Below, in pieces: positions 26,459 to 34,832 of a stretch of 64,000 nt of DNA. Made by a program: the position numbers and the translations under genes. The first letter of the stretch is position 1. Each line of letters begins with the position of its first letter. The notes under the pieces are model-generated. The model ran no database searches. It was not told the DNA's origin and saw only the letters and a program-made list of their open reading frames with translations. Origin of the DNA: Hwangdonia lutea (lineage in GTDB: Bacteria; Bacteroidota; Bacteroidia; Flavobacteriales; Flavobacteriaceae); contig NZ_CP136521.1 in NCBI RefSeq assembly GCF_032814565.1, positions 3,568,501-3,632,500 of the forward strand, given 5' to 3'.

Positions 26459-27118
26459 ATGACCAAGAAAGAAAAAGTGAACTTTATTATTAATACATTA
26501 TATAAACTTTACCCCGAAATCCCTGTGCCCTTAGACCATAAAGACCCATACACCCTTCTTATTGCAGTATTATTGTCTGCACAAAGCACCGACGTAAGAG
26601 TTAATAAAATTACGCCATTACTTTTTGAGATAGCGGATAATCCGTACGATATGGTGAAACTTTCGGTTGAGGAAATTCGCGATATTATAAAACCCGTTGG
26701 GCTTTCGCCAATGAAAAGCAAGGGCATCCATGGATTGTCTAAGATTTTAATTGAAAAACACGATGGTAAAGTCCCAAAAAGTTTTGAGGCTTTGGAAGAG
26801 CTTCCGGCCGTTGGCCATAAAACAGCAAGCGTAGTGATGTCTCAAGCGTTTGGCGTGCCTGCATTTCCTGTAGACACCCATATTCACCGATTAATGTACC
26901 GATGGAATTTAAGCAATGGTAAAAACGTGGTGCAAACAGAAAAAGATGCTAAGCGCTTATTCCCAAAAGAGTTATGGAACGATTTGCATTTACAGATTAT
27001 TTGGTACGGTCGCGAATATTCTCCGGCACGAGGCTGGGATTTGGAGAAGGATATTATCACAAAAACAATCGGTAGAAAAAGCGTTATAAACGAGTACTAC
27101 AAGCAAAAAAAGTCCTGA
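26459..27118 (+). CDS. nth: Endonuclease III-like DNA glycosylase without the iron-sulfur cluster
   Basis: This 219-residue helix-hairpin-helix DNA glycosylase/AP lyase belongs to base excision repair and removes oxidised pyrimidines. The catalytic lysine is in ELPAVGHKTASVV (Lys121) and the catalytic aspartate in FPVDTHIHR (Asp139), so activity is expected. The C-terminal four-cysteine loop that binds the [4Fe-4S] cluster in E. coli Nth is missing: the region reads WYGREYSPARGWDLEKD, and the whole protein has no cysteine. MutY is excluded because it needs a longer C-terminal domain. The start is fixed by the promoter and conserved N-terminus. Confidence 0.92.
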   Translation: MTKKEKVNFIINTLYKLYPEIPVPLDHKDPYTLLIAVLLSAQSTDVRVNKITPLLFEIADNPYDMVKLSVEEIRDIIKPVGLSPMKSKGIHGLSKILIEKHDGKVPKSFEALEELPAVGHKTASVVMSQAFGVPAFPVDTHIHRLMYRWNLSNGKNVVQTEKDAKRLFPKELWNDLHLQIIWYGREYSPARGWDLEKDIITKTIGRKSVINEYYKQKKS

Positions 27119-27138
27119 TTAAAAAAATCAGGACTTTT
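27108..27138. terminator. Intrinsic terminator overlapping the nth stop codon
   Basis: AAAAGTCCTGATT and AATCAGGACTTTT form a perfect 13-base stem with a 5-base loop. The left arm contains the nth stop codon, and the T-rich end on either strand lets it also serve the small convergent gene. Confidence 0.85.
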
Positions 27139-27147
27139 CCATTAAAC

Positions 27148-27297
27148 TTAATTTAGAAGCGCTTCAAACTTCCAATTATTATTACAATTTATAACACTTA
27201 AAGCCTTGGAATAATTTAGAAGAAAATTAACCGTTTCTTCCTTCGGTTCTAGATCGTTAAAATTTTTAATAGAATTTTCAGTGTAAAGTTTTGCCAT
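27148..27297 (-). CDS. Small protein of 49 residues, conserved-looking
   Basis: A short open frame begins MAKLYTENSIKNFNDLEP and ends NWKFEALLN, with stop codon at 27148-27150. It has normal amino-acid composition and a clear ATG, and it fills the space between the nth terminator and the ECF sigma factor gene on the same strand as the latter. The middle reads TVNFLLNYSKALSVI, likely helical. I recall similar short proteins next to sigma factor genes in Flavobacteriaceae, but cannot confirm this. Its position downstream of the sigma gene suggests cotranscription; function unknown. Confidence 0.65.
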   Translation of the reverse strand: MAKLYTENSIKNFNDLEPKEETVNFLLNYSKALSVINCNNNWKFEALLN

Positions 27298-27353
27298 TTC
27301 AATAAATTAAAGGTTATTTATTAGGCTAACGTCACAAAACTTACTTTATTGTG

Positions 27354-27944
27354 CTAATTGGTTAAAACTATATTATGTTTGTCTATTATTTTACGCAAAT
27401 TAATTAGCGCATAGCGCATACGCCCCAATGCGGTGTTAATGCTTACACCTGTTCTTTCAGAGATTTCCTTAAAGCTCATATCGTTGTAAATACGCATCAT
27501 TAGTACTTCTTTCTGGTCTTCTGGCAGCTCGTCAACCAATCGTCTTACATCGTGTTCAACCTGTTCTTTAATTATGGTTTTTTCTGCGTTTAAACTCGTA
27601 TCGCTTAGCACGGAAAAAATGCTAAAATCGCCACTGTTATCAAACTTTGGCATACGGTTGTTCTTTCTAAAAAAGTCGATAACCAGATTATGCGAAATAC
27701 GCATCACCCAAGGTAAAAACTTCCCTTCTTCGTTGTAAGCCCCACGTTTAAGCGTTCGTATCACCTTAATAAATGTGTCCTGAAAAATATCTTCGGCCAC
27801 ATCCCTATCGTAAACTTTTGAATAAATAAAACTGTAGATTTTTTGCTTGTGCCTGGTGATGAGGATTTCTAAAGCACCTTCATCGCCTTGAATATAACTA
27901 CTAACTAATGTAGCATCAGAAATAAGTTTGTATTTCATAATCAT
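27354..27944 (-). CDS. ECF-type RNA polymerase sigma factor
   Basis: This 196-residue protein is a sigma-70 family factor of the extracytoplasmic-function type, with only regions 2 and 4. Region 2 includes VYDRDVAEDIFQDTFIKVI and FLPWVMRISHNLVIDFFRK. Region 4 includes LPEDQKEVLMMRIYNDMSFKEISE followed by the helix-turn-helix TGVSINTALGRMRYALINLR. No anti-sigma factor gene is adjacent; the small gene downstream has no membrane segment. It may be regulated by another mechanism, as for several Bacteroidetes sigma factors of growth-related type. Confidence 0.92.
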   Translation of the reverse strand: MIMKYKLISDATLVSSYIQGDEGALEILITRHKQKIYSFIYSKVYDRDVAEDIFQDTFIKVIRTLKRGAYNEEGKFLPWVMRISHNLVIDFFRKNNRMPKFDNSGDFSIFSVLSDTSLNAEKTIIKEQVEHDVRRLVDELPEDQKEVLMMRIYNDMSFKEISERTGVSINTALGRMRYALINLRKIIDKHNIVLTN

Positions 27945-28140
27945 TACTTTTGTTGCATCGAAGCAAATGCCTCATTGCTTGGGGTTAAGTTTTTAAAAGT
28001 AATGTTATGCTATAGGCGAGAGTTGTTTTTTAATTGATAAATCAAATATAACAACAATCGTTCCTAAAAAACAAAAAAAATCTATTTTTTTTAACAATTC
28101 TTTAAACAATAATCTATTTTTTAAGCTGATTTACTTATAG

Positions 28141-28148
28141 TATCTTTG
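28141..28148 (+). promoter_or_regulatory. -7 box of uvrA
   Basis: TATCTTTG matches the Bacteroidetes -7 consensus and precedes the uvrA ATG by 23 bases. I do not see an SOS-type palindrome in the 200 bases upstream. Confidence 0.65.
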
Positions 28149-28171
28149 CAAAATTATCCTTTTAAAAGCTT

Positions 28172-30955
28172 ATGATTCCTAATATTTCTGAAGTAAACCC
28201 AAAACAAAACATCATTATAAAAGGTGCAAAACTGCATAACCTAAAAAATATCGATGTTATTATCCCAAGAAACAAATTAGTGGTTATTACGGGATTATCT
28301 GGTTCGGGAAAATCCAGTTTAGCTTTTGATACGCTTTACGCGGAAGGACAAAGACGCTATGTGGAAAGTTTATCGAGTTATGCGCGTCAATTTTTGGGCA
28401 GACTAAACAAACCCAAAGTAGATTACATAAAAGGTATTGCACCGGCCATTGCCATTGAGCAAAAAGTGAATTCTACCAACCCTCGATCAACCGTTGGCAC
28501 CACGACCGAGATTTACGATTATTTAAAACTTTTATTCGCCAGAATCGGAAAAACCTATTCGCCGGTTTCTGGAAATGAAGTTAAAAAAGATACCGTTTCT
28601 GATGTTTTAAAGTACTTGAAAACATTTTCTGAAGGCGAAAAATTACTGCTCCTCGCCCCTATTCATTTGGAAGAGGGCCGTACAATGGACGATAAACTCA
28701 AAGCCTTAAACCAACAAGGCTATGCCAGAATTAAAATCAACAATACCGTTATTAGAATTGATGAAGCAAAAGATGTTACCGATAAAGAAAACATCTTTTT
28801 AGTTGTCGACAGAATTATAATTAGAAACGAGGAAGATTTTTTTAATCGATTGGCCGATGCCATTCAAACCGCTTTTTTTGAGGGCCAAGGAACCTGTATT
28901 GTGGAAACGCTTGCTGATAACGGGCAACGGGAATTCAGCAACATATTTGAATTAGATGGCATTACTTTTTTAGAGCCCAATGTACATTTATTCAGCTTTA
29001 ATAATCCGTACGGCGCTTGCCCAAAATGCGAAGGCTATGGCGATATTATTGGTATTGATGACGATTTGGTTATTCCAAACACGGGATTATCGGTTTATGA
29101 AAATGCCATTTTTCCTTGGCGTGGTGAAAGCATGAGTTGGTACAGAGATCAGTTGGTAAACAATTCGCATAAGTTTGATTTTCCTATCCACAAACCGTAT
29201 TTTGAGTTAAGCGATGCCCAAAAACAACTTATTTGGACGGGCAACCAACACTTCGAAGGTTTGAATTCATTTTTTGCCGAACTGGAATCTAAAGCTTATA
29301 AAATTCAAAACCGTGTGATGCTTTCGCGTTACCGCGGAAAAACAAAATGTAAAACCTGTAACGGCAAACGCTTACGAATTGAAGCCAATTATGTAAAAAT
29401 TGCGGGTGCGACTATTACCGATTTGGTTGAAATGCCTTTGGATAAGTTGGCAAGCTTTTTTAAGCAATTAGAGCTAAATGATTACGATACACAAATAGCC
29501 AAAAGGCTTTTAAAGGAAATTAATAACAGGTTGTTGTTCCTTTCAAATGTCGGATTGGATTATTTAACTTTAAACAGAAAATCGAACACACTTTCTGGTG
29601 GCGAAAGCCAGCGCATCAATCTCGCGACATCGTTGGGCAGCAGTTTGGTTGGATCGATGTATATTTTAGACGAACCCAGTATTGGCTTGCATCCAAAAGA
29701 CACCGAACGTTTAATTTTAGTTTTAAAACAACTGCGCGATTTAGGCAACACGGTTATTGTAGTAGAACACGATGAGGATATTATGAAAGCCGCCGATAGC
29801 ATTATTGATATTGGTCCCGAAGCAGGTACTTTTGGTGGTCATGTGGTGGCACATGGTACTTATAGTGATATTTTAGAATCGGATTCCTTAACGGCTCAAT
29901 ATCTGAACGACACACTAAAAATTGAGGTTCCAAAAACACGCAGAACCTCAAAATATTACGTCGATATTATTGGAGCCCGCGAAAACAACTTAAAAAATAT
30001 CGATGTTCGTTTTCCATTAGGTATGCTAACGGTTATCACAGGCGTTTCCGGTAGCGGAAAAAGCACTTTGGTTAAAAAGATTTTATACCCAGCTTTACAA
30101 AAAAAATTGACTGATTTTGGCGATAAACCCGGTCAGTTTACAGCTTTAGACGGCCATTTTAGCAACATTAGCCATATTGAATTTGTGGATCAAAATCCAA
30201 TTGGACGCTCCTCACGATCAAATCCCGTAACCTATATTAAGGCCTACGATGATATTCGCGCTTTATACTCCAAACAGAAATTAAGTAATATACGCAACTA
30301 TCAACCAAAACACTTTTCGTTTAACGTAGATGGCGGACGCTGTGAGACTTGTAAAGGTGAAGGTGAAGTAACCATTGAAATGCAATTTATGGCAGATGTG
30401 CATCTGGAATGCGAAACCTGTAAAGGCAAACGTTTTAAAAAAGAGGTTTTAGAGGTTACCTTTGCCGATAAAAGTATCGACGATATTTTAAACCTAACCA
30501 TTGATGATGCCGTTGCATTTTTTGAAACCAATAAGCAAACAAAAATTACAACTAAATTAAAACCTTTACAGGATGTTGGTTTAGGCTATGTTACTTTAGG
30601 ACAAAGCTCTTCCACACTGTCCGGTGGCGAAGCACAGCGTATAAAGCTCGCATCGTTTTTAGGCAAGGGAAATACAAAGGAAAAAGCCCTTTTTATTTTT
30701 GATGAACCCACAACAGGATTGCATTTTCATGATATTCAAAAACTTTTAAAATCTTTTAATGCTTTGATTGAAAAAGGACATTCTATCATTGTTGTTGAGC
30801 ATAATTTAGAACTTATTAAGTGTGCTGATCATATCATTGATTTAGGACCAAGTGGCGGCGAAACCGGAGGGAATTTAGTTGCCGCAGGTACGCCCGAAGA
30901 GGTTATAAAAATTAAGACTTCTGAAACTGCTAAATATTTAAAAGATAAACTATAA
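28172..30955 (+). CDS. uvrA: Excinuclease ABC subunit A
   Basis: This 927-residue protein is UvrA, the damage-recognition ATPase of nucleotide excision repair, which works with UvrB and UvrC. It has two ABC modules: Walker A GLSGSGKSS near residue 42 and GVSGSGKST near 624, each with its signature (TLSGGESQRINLA and TLSGGEAQRIKLA). Zinc-finger pairs CPKCEGYG/CKTCNGKRL and CETCKGEGEV/CETCKGKRF are intact. The length is close to the family's usual 940 residues. The gene stands alone, with its own promoter. Confidence 0.98.
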   Translation: MIPNISEVNPKQNIIIKGAKLHNLKNIDVIIPRNKLVVITGLSGSGKSSLAFDTLYAEGQRRYVESLSSYARQFLGRLNKPKVDYIKGIAPAIAIEQKVNSTNPRSTVGTTTEIYDYLKLLFARIGKTYSPVSGNEVKKDTVSDVLKYLKTFSEGEKLLLLAPIHLEEGRTMDDKLKALNQQGYARIKINNTVIRIDEAKDVTDKENIFLVVDRIIIRNEEDFFNRLADAIQTAFFEGQGTCIVETLADNGQREFSNIFELDGITFLEPNVHLFSFNNPYGACPKCEGYGDIIGIDDDLVIPNTGLSVYENAIFPWRGESMSWYRDQLVNNSHKFDFPIHKPYFELSDAQKQLIWTGNQHFEGLNSFFAELESKAYKIQNRVMLSRYRGKTKCKTCNGKRLRIEANYVKIAGATITDLVEMPLDKLASFFKQLELNDYDTQIAKRLLKEINNRLLFLSNVGLDYLTLNRKSNTLSGGESQRINLATSLGSSLVGSMYILDEPSIGLHPKDTERLILVLKQLRDLGNTVIVVEHDEDIMKAADSIIDIGPEAGTFGGHVVAHGTYSDILESDSLTAQYLNDTLKIEVPKTRRTSKYYVDIIGARENNLKNIDVRFPLGMLTVITGVSGSGKSTLVKKILYPALQKKLTDFGDKPGQFTALDGHFSNISHIEFVDQNPIGRSSRSNPVTYIKAYDDIRALYSKQKLSNIRNYQPKHFSFNVDGGRCETCKGEGEVTIEMQFMADVHLECETCKGKRFKKEVLEVTFADKSIDDILNLTIDDAVAFFETNKQTKITTKLKPLQDVGLGYVTLGQSSSTLSGGEAQRIKLASFLGKGNTKEKALFIFDEPTTGLHFHDIQKLLKSFNALIEKGHSIIVVEHNLELIKCADHIIDLGPSGGETGGNLVAAGTPEEVIKIKTSETAKYLKDKL

Positions 30956-31015
30956 TAAAAAAGAAAAGTACTCATTTGAAACAAGCACTTTCTTTCTTTG
31001 AAAATTTAAAAAATA

Positions 31016-31597
31016 TTAAAACTTATACCCTACACCTACTTGTATCCCTCGTAGTTTCACTGAGTTTCCTCCCGGATTTTTCAACAAGTTCGTTAAGCCC
31101 AAATCGTAGCGTGCATTCACATTGAATTTTTCACCAATATCATAGGCTGCACCAAAATCAATTCCAAAATTAAAAGATTTCAATCCATTTGGAGCATCTA
31201 ACAGAAAACCTAAGTTCGGACCTGCTAAAAGGCTAAAGGCATCTGCAACATTATACTTTACTAAAATAGGTGCTTGAATTTCATTCAAATCCTTAACCAA
31301 TAGAAAGTCTATTTCCGGTTGAAGCTCAAAATCTTCACTTAAAGACAAATCGGTAAAATAAATACCAATAAGAAAACCCGAAGTCGACGTTGTGTTGGAA
31401 GCCCGTAATAAGGCGCTATTCGCAGCAGCAGCGGCCTTACTTGTATGAGCTGATTTTGAAGCCGTAGGCGCTAACGAAATTCCAGATGATGAAAAACTAC
31501 TACTTTCTTGACGGGCAAGATAAGCAGCTCGTGTACCGCAGGAAACTAAAAACAAGGTGATAAAACAAAATGAAATGAGGTTGGTAAAATTTTTCAT
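31016..31597 (-). CDS. Putative outer-membrane lipoprotein with a small beta-barrel
   Basis: This 193-residue protein has a lipoprotein-type signal (hydrophobic stretch ending LFLVSC, Cys20) followed by an Ala/Ser-rich linker. The C-terminal part of about 120 residues has alternating hydrophobic and polar residues and ends in an aromatic residue (GIQVGVGYKF), as do outer-membrane beta-barrels. It resembles the small barrel domains annotated in Bacteroidetes as OMP_b-brl. A lipid-anchored barrel is unusual, so the cysteine could be coincidental and the signal of ordinary type. Function unknown. Confidence 0.68.
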   Translation of the reverse strand: MKNFTNLISFCFITLFLVSCGTRAAYLARQESSSFSSSGISLAPTASKSAHTSKAAAAANSALLRASNTTSTSGFLIGIYFTDLSLSEDFELQPEIDFLLVKDLNEIQAPILVKYNVADAFSLLAGPNLGFLLDAPNGLKSFNFGIDFGAAYDIGEKFNVNARYDLGLTNLLKNPGGNSVKLRGIQVGVGYKF

Positions 31598-31711
31598 AAT
31601 TAAATGTTTTAGGATTAATATAATACAATATACTAAATATCAGACATTTAATAAAAAACACATCAATCAAAATTGTCCTCAAACATCATCTTTGTAAAAA
31701 ATTAAAAGACC

Positions 31712-32788
31712 TTAATAAAACAGAAACCCAACGAAAATTATAATAACCATAGCAACAGGAATTACCATCATTAAATAAATAAAAGTGGCCAATCCCGATT
31801 TAAAAAGGCTTAAAAACCAGCCCTGTTTATAAAAATGCTTTATGGCCAATAAGAGATAAAAATAGGTTGAAAGTGTGATTAAAAAATCTATCCAATCGGG
31901 CAAATCCCATAAATAATTAATAATGAGCAATATGCTAAACACCGTAAACAAAAACGAAAAGAAATAAAAACTAAATACCAAGTGATGTGCATAAACACCT
32001 CGATTAAAAAACAGTAGCTTTAAAATTAATGCGAAAATAGGCAACAGAACAAACAGTGAAATTGGTATTGTATCAATGGCTGCTTGCATTATTTGTCCGC
32101 CATTGCGCTGTTTATAAAACTTTAAGCTTTGCTCGTAAAATTTTCTTTTAATGGCGCCCGCATCATCACTCATTCCCATAGCCTTAAAAATAGTATCGTT
32201 GGCAGCGTTAGCAGCTATTAACGAATCTACTTTTTTGGTATTAAAATCAAATGATGTTCCATAATTCTTTTTACCATTCGCTTCTTTTTTTATTAAAGAA
32301 TCTATTATTTTCACTTGATTTTCATCTATTCCAGTTAATCCTTTTTTCTTTAAAGGCATTAAAATACTATCGAGTTTTATAGAATCAATTGCCTTTTGCG
32401 CCTGAACTTTTGTGCTATCGGAAATTAATGGGTTTTCTAAGGTTTTCTTTAATGCTGTATCCAGTTCTGCAACCGAATCCCTAACCACAATTACAGTCAA
32501 CAAAAAGAAAAACACCACCGAAATAAATAAATAGAGTTGTGCTGGGTGTAAATACAGCAACCGTTTCCCTTCAATAAATTTACTTGCCAAATACCCGGGT
32601 TTAAACAGAAGCGGTAAAAAGCTTTTAAAAAAACGTGCATCAAACGAAAAATAGTTGGTTATCGTGTTGTAGAACAAAACACCAAGGGTGAGCTCATCTT
32701 TTGCTTTTTGTCCGCAATGTGGGCAATACTCAAATCCTACTTCAAAACTTTCCTCGCAGTTTTTACACGTTTCGCATTGTTTTTCCAT
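31712..32788 (-). CDS. DUF3667 membrane protein with an N-terminal zinc ribbon
   Basis: This 358-residue protein starts with a zinc-ribbon-like segment (CKNCEESFEVGFEYCPHCGQ) and has FKPGYLASKFIEGKR, the conserved motif that defines DUF3667 for me. A membrane segment follows (about 82-104), then a long polar, charged loop of about 130 residues rich in Lys and Asp, and further membrane helices at the C-terminus. No enzyme function is known for this family. It is probably an inner-membrane protein with its zinc ribbon in the cytoplasm. Confidence 0.82.
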   Translation of the reverse strand: MEKQCETCKNCEESFEVGFEYCPHCGQKAKDELTLGVLFYNTITNYFSFDARFFKSFLPLLFKPGYLASKFIEGKRLLYLHPAQLYLFISVVFFFLLTVIVVRDSVAELDTALKKTLENPLISDSTKVQAQKAIDSIKLDSILMPLKKKGLTGIDENQVKIIDSLIKKEANGKKNYGTSFDFNTKKVDSLIAANAANDTIFKAMGMSDDAGAIKRKFYEQSLKFYKQRNGGQIMQAAIDTIPISLFVLLPIFALILKLLFFNRGVYAHHLVFSFYFFSFLFTVFSILLIINYLWDLPDWIDFLITLSTYFYLLLAIKHFYKQGWFLSLFKSGLATFIYLMMVIPVAMVIIIFVGFLFY

Positions 32789-32873
32789 TGAAATGATTGG
32801 TTTTTATAAAAGTAAAAAAAAAGCAACAACAAAACACGCAGCAGTAAACTATTAATAATTAACGACTTACAAT

Positions 32874-32890
32874 TTTGGCACATTAATTGA
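32874..32890 (+). promoter_or_regulatory. Sigma-54-like -24/-12 element upstream of the acidic-tail secreted protein
   Basis: TGGCAC followed by 5 bases and TTGA gives the -24/-12 geometry, with GG at 32877 and the -12 G at 32889 exactly 12 bases on. The -12 element has TTGA rather than the preferred TTGC. The same arrangement precedes the paralogous gene at 36588. Confidence 0.55.
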
Positions 32891-32950
32891 AAACTACAAA
32901 GCAATAGCGTAAGCCGAAAAGCTAAAGAGTAGGCATAAATTTAATCCTAT

Positions 32951-33673
32951 ATGATTATGAAAAGATTAGTACTATTATTTACAGTGATGTTAATAGGATT
33001 GGCACCTGTATCAGCAACAGAGCTAAACCACCAAAAACAAAAAACCAAGTTGGATATAACAAAACGCTATCGTTTCGCTCAACCTATTATGTTTGTTGAA
33101 CGCGGTATTGAGTTTTTGGTTTTTCCCGACGGAAGTTTTGATTTTAACACCAATTACGGAGATGCTTTTTACAACGATTCGTATTATAAAACACGGGGCT
33201 CTAAAAGACGTAGTATAAACATAACTTACGGCGCACCAGGGAAACGTTTTAAATACACATCTAAAAGATATCGAAATAGAGGTGTTTCAATCTCTCATGA
33301 TAGAGACGGAAAAGTAAGACGGATTGGTAATTTGTATTTAAACTACGACAGATACGGTAAGCTTAAACGCGTGGGCTCTATTTACATGAGCTATAAACGT
33401 AATGGCACCTTAACCCAAGTTGGTGGTTTAAAGGTAAAATACAACCATTGGGGAGAAATAGTTTATACTCGAGGACAAGTAAACCGTTTTAGCAACAGTT
33501 GTAATATTTGTGGAGCTAGTGGTTGTAATATGGACCACAACCATAGGGACAGGGATTATGATTACGACGACGATTGGTACGATGATGATATTTATGATGA
33601 TGATGATGATGACCACTATTACTATTACAAACAGAATGGTAAAGTAAAAAAGCATAAAAAGAGAAAGCACTAA
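32951..33673 (+). CDS. Secreted protein with tyrosine-rich repeats and an acidic tail
   Basis: This 240-residue protein has a signal peptide (about residues 1-23, ending PVSATE) and no membrane segment after it. The mature part has FVERGIEFLVFPDGSFDFN and then repeated short units of the form YxRxGKxRRxGxxYxxY, about 20 residues each. The end is unusual: CNICGASGCNMDHNHR, then a run of Asp and Tyr, and a basic last segment. A possible restart is the ATG at 32957. It is a paralogue of the protein at 36588. A periplasmic or surface location is likely; the Asp/His-rich tail could bind metal ions, which is inference. Confidence 0.75.
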   Translation: MIMKRLVLLFTVMLIGLAPVSATELNHQKQKTKLDITKRYRFAQPIMFVERGIEFLVFPDGSFDFNTNYGDAFYNDSYYKTRGSKRRSINITYGAPGKRFKYTSKRYRNRGVSISHDRDGKVRRIGNLYLNYDRYGKLKRVGSIYMSYKRNGTLTQVGGLKVKYNHWGEIVYTRGQVNRFSNSCNICGASGCNMDHNHRDRDYDYDDDWYDDDIYDDDDDDHYYYYKQNGKVKKHKKRKH

Positions 33674-33692
33674 CTCTTTTTAAAAATTATAC

Positions 33693-33732
33693 AAAAAACC
33701 CGAAATACTTATTATAGTGTTTCGGGTTTTTT
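33693..33732. terminator. Strong bidirectional terminator
   Basis: AAAAAACCCGAAA at the left and TTTCGGGTTTTTT at the right form a perfect 13-base stem around a 14-base loop. It separates the convergent genes ending at 33673 and 33757. Confidence 0.85.
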
Positions 33733-33756
33733 ACTATTTAGCAACTAAGTTTTACT

Positions 33757-34065
33757 TTAAGGATTAGGGGTTGTAGCATCTTTGTACCACTCAATAAGTA
33801 AAAAACCAAAATAAAACTGATAGCTTCGGTCTTTTTTAGGATTGTAAAGCACTGCCCGTGAATGGATAAAATATTCTTGGATATTTCTGGGAGTCCGTTC
33901 GAGAATAACCTTCAAATCGGCAGTTACTCGTTCTAAATATCCCTTTTCAGATCTAAAAATAGTGCTGCATAAATTAGTGGCTCTTTTCAATTCCTTATAA
34001 AAAAGCTGAACCATGTGTGGTTTAAGTTCTATGCGATTCCCATTTTTTTCTAAAAAAACTTTCAT
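33757..34065 (-). CDS. Small protein downstream of the CHAT/caspase-like gene
   Basis: This 102-residue basic protein starts 2 bases after the stop of the caspase-like gene and is thus translationally linked to it. It contains TNLCSTIFRSEKGYLERV and TPRNIQEYFIHSRAVLYN, predicted mostly helical, with a C-terminal KKDRSYQFYFGFLLIEWYKD. I do not recognise a family. The tight coupling suggests a partner, substrate or inhibitor of the upstream protein. It could equally be an unrelated small protein. Confidence 0.6.
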   Translation of the reverse strand: MKVFLEKNGNRIELKPHMVQLFYKELKRATNLCSTIFRSEKGYLERVTADLKVILERTPRNIQEYFIHSRAVLYNPKKDRSYQFYFGFLLIEWYKDATTPNP

Positions 34066-34067
34066 GA

Positions 34068-34685
34068 TTACCAGTTATCAAATTTGTTCCAAACATTATT
34101 CCCATTGGCATCTTCGCCATTCCAATAACTGGGATGTGTTACTTTATTCCCATTTTTTCCTTCTGCAATCACCTTTTCATTACCCATCATTTTCGAAGTC
34201 CCTTGGTACATATAGCCTTTGGTGCCATACACACTAACATGATATGGGAATGTTGTTGCATCGAATGGAATATCATCACATATATTTTTAGCAATAGAAT
34301 CCCAAGGGCCAAAATCAATACCTGTGTTACAACCAGAGCAATACATGTGGACTTCATCACATAATATATCTTTGTTTTGTTTTACTAGGAGCCCAAAAGC
34401 ATCTGTGTTATCATTGCCAAATTCGTCACTAATGCCGTCGATATAATCAGGTGATCCATGAGCGCTTATTTCCAATACTGTAACACAATCTACGTCTGGT
34501 GCATTCCGCTCACATATAGCTCGTATTTTTGTCCATAAGTCATTTATTGATGTAAAAGTAGGTATGAATTCGTGTCCGTTTGCAACATGGTTTAATCTAT
34601 AGGTATCCCTTTGAAGTCTTAACCCTGTGCCGTGCTGTGCACGTGTATTTGTTGGTAGTGCTACAATTTTTATTGGCTGGCCCAT
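34068..34685 (-). CDS. Small CHAT/caspase-fold-like protein
   Basis: With the start at 34685 (MGQPIKIVALPT), the protein has 205 residues. Two motifs look like the catalytic dyad of clan-CD, caspase-like peptidases: a hydrophobic strand ending ISAHGSPDYIDG (His76) and a later strand VHMYCSGCNTGID (Cys116 or Cys119). The spacing fits CHAT and DUF4347-like folds. A longer open frame starts at 34754 and would add a hydrophobic N-terminus of 23 residues, possibly a signal peptide; the correct start is uncertain. No other domain is present. Overlooked toxin, effector or regulatory peptidase are all possible. Confidence 0.55.
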   Translation of the reverse strand: MGQPIKIVALPTNTRAQHGTGLRLQRDTYRLNHVANGHEFIPTFTSINDLWTKIRAICERNAPDVDCVTVLEISAHGSPDYIDGISDEFGNDNTDAFGLLVKQNKDILCDEVHMYCSGCNTGIDFGPWDSIAKNICDDIPFDATTFPYHVSVYGTKGYMYQGTSKMMGNEKVIAEGKNGNKVTHPSYWNGEDANGNNVWNKFDNW

Positions 34686-34779
34686 AATAAAAATGAATAA
34701 AAATAATCTGCCACTTAAGATACAAAAAAAACACGAAACAAACATGTAAATCATTCATTTTTAGCGTTTTAAATAACAA

Positions 34780-34814
34780 AATCCCCTTAGCCGTTTTAGC
34801 AAAGGGGATTTTTT
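34780..34814. terminator. Terminator behind the GH109-like gene
   Basis: AATCCCCTT and AAGGGGATT form a 9-base stem around 13 bases. T-rich sequence on the plus strand and A-rich sequence on the left side allow function in either direction. Confidence 0.75.
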
Positions 34815-34832
34815 ATGACTATTTAAAATGAA

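Noticed and set aside
28021-28171. SOS-type operator upstream of uvrA
   Set aside because: No LexA-like palindrome was seen between the ECF sigma factor gene and uvrA; only a -7 box is clear.
33428-33670. Long minus-strand frame opposite the acidic tail (Ile/Val-rich protein)
   Set aside because: It is the shadow of the Asp/Tyr-rich repeats of the plus-strand gene; the low-complexity sequence is a composition effect, and no start signal or family is visible.
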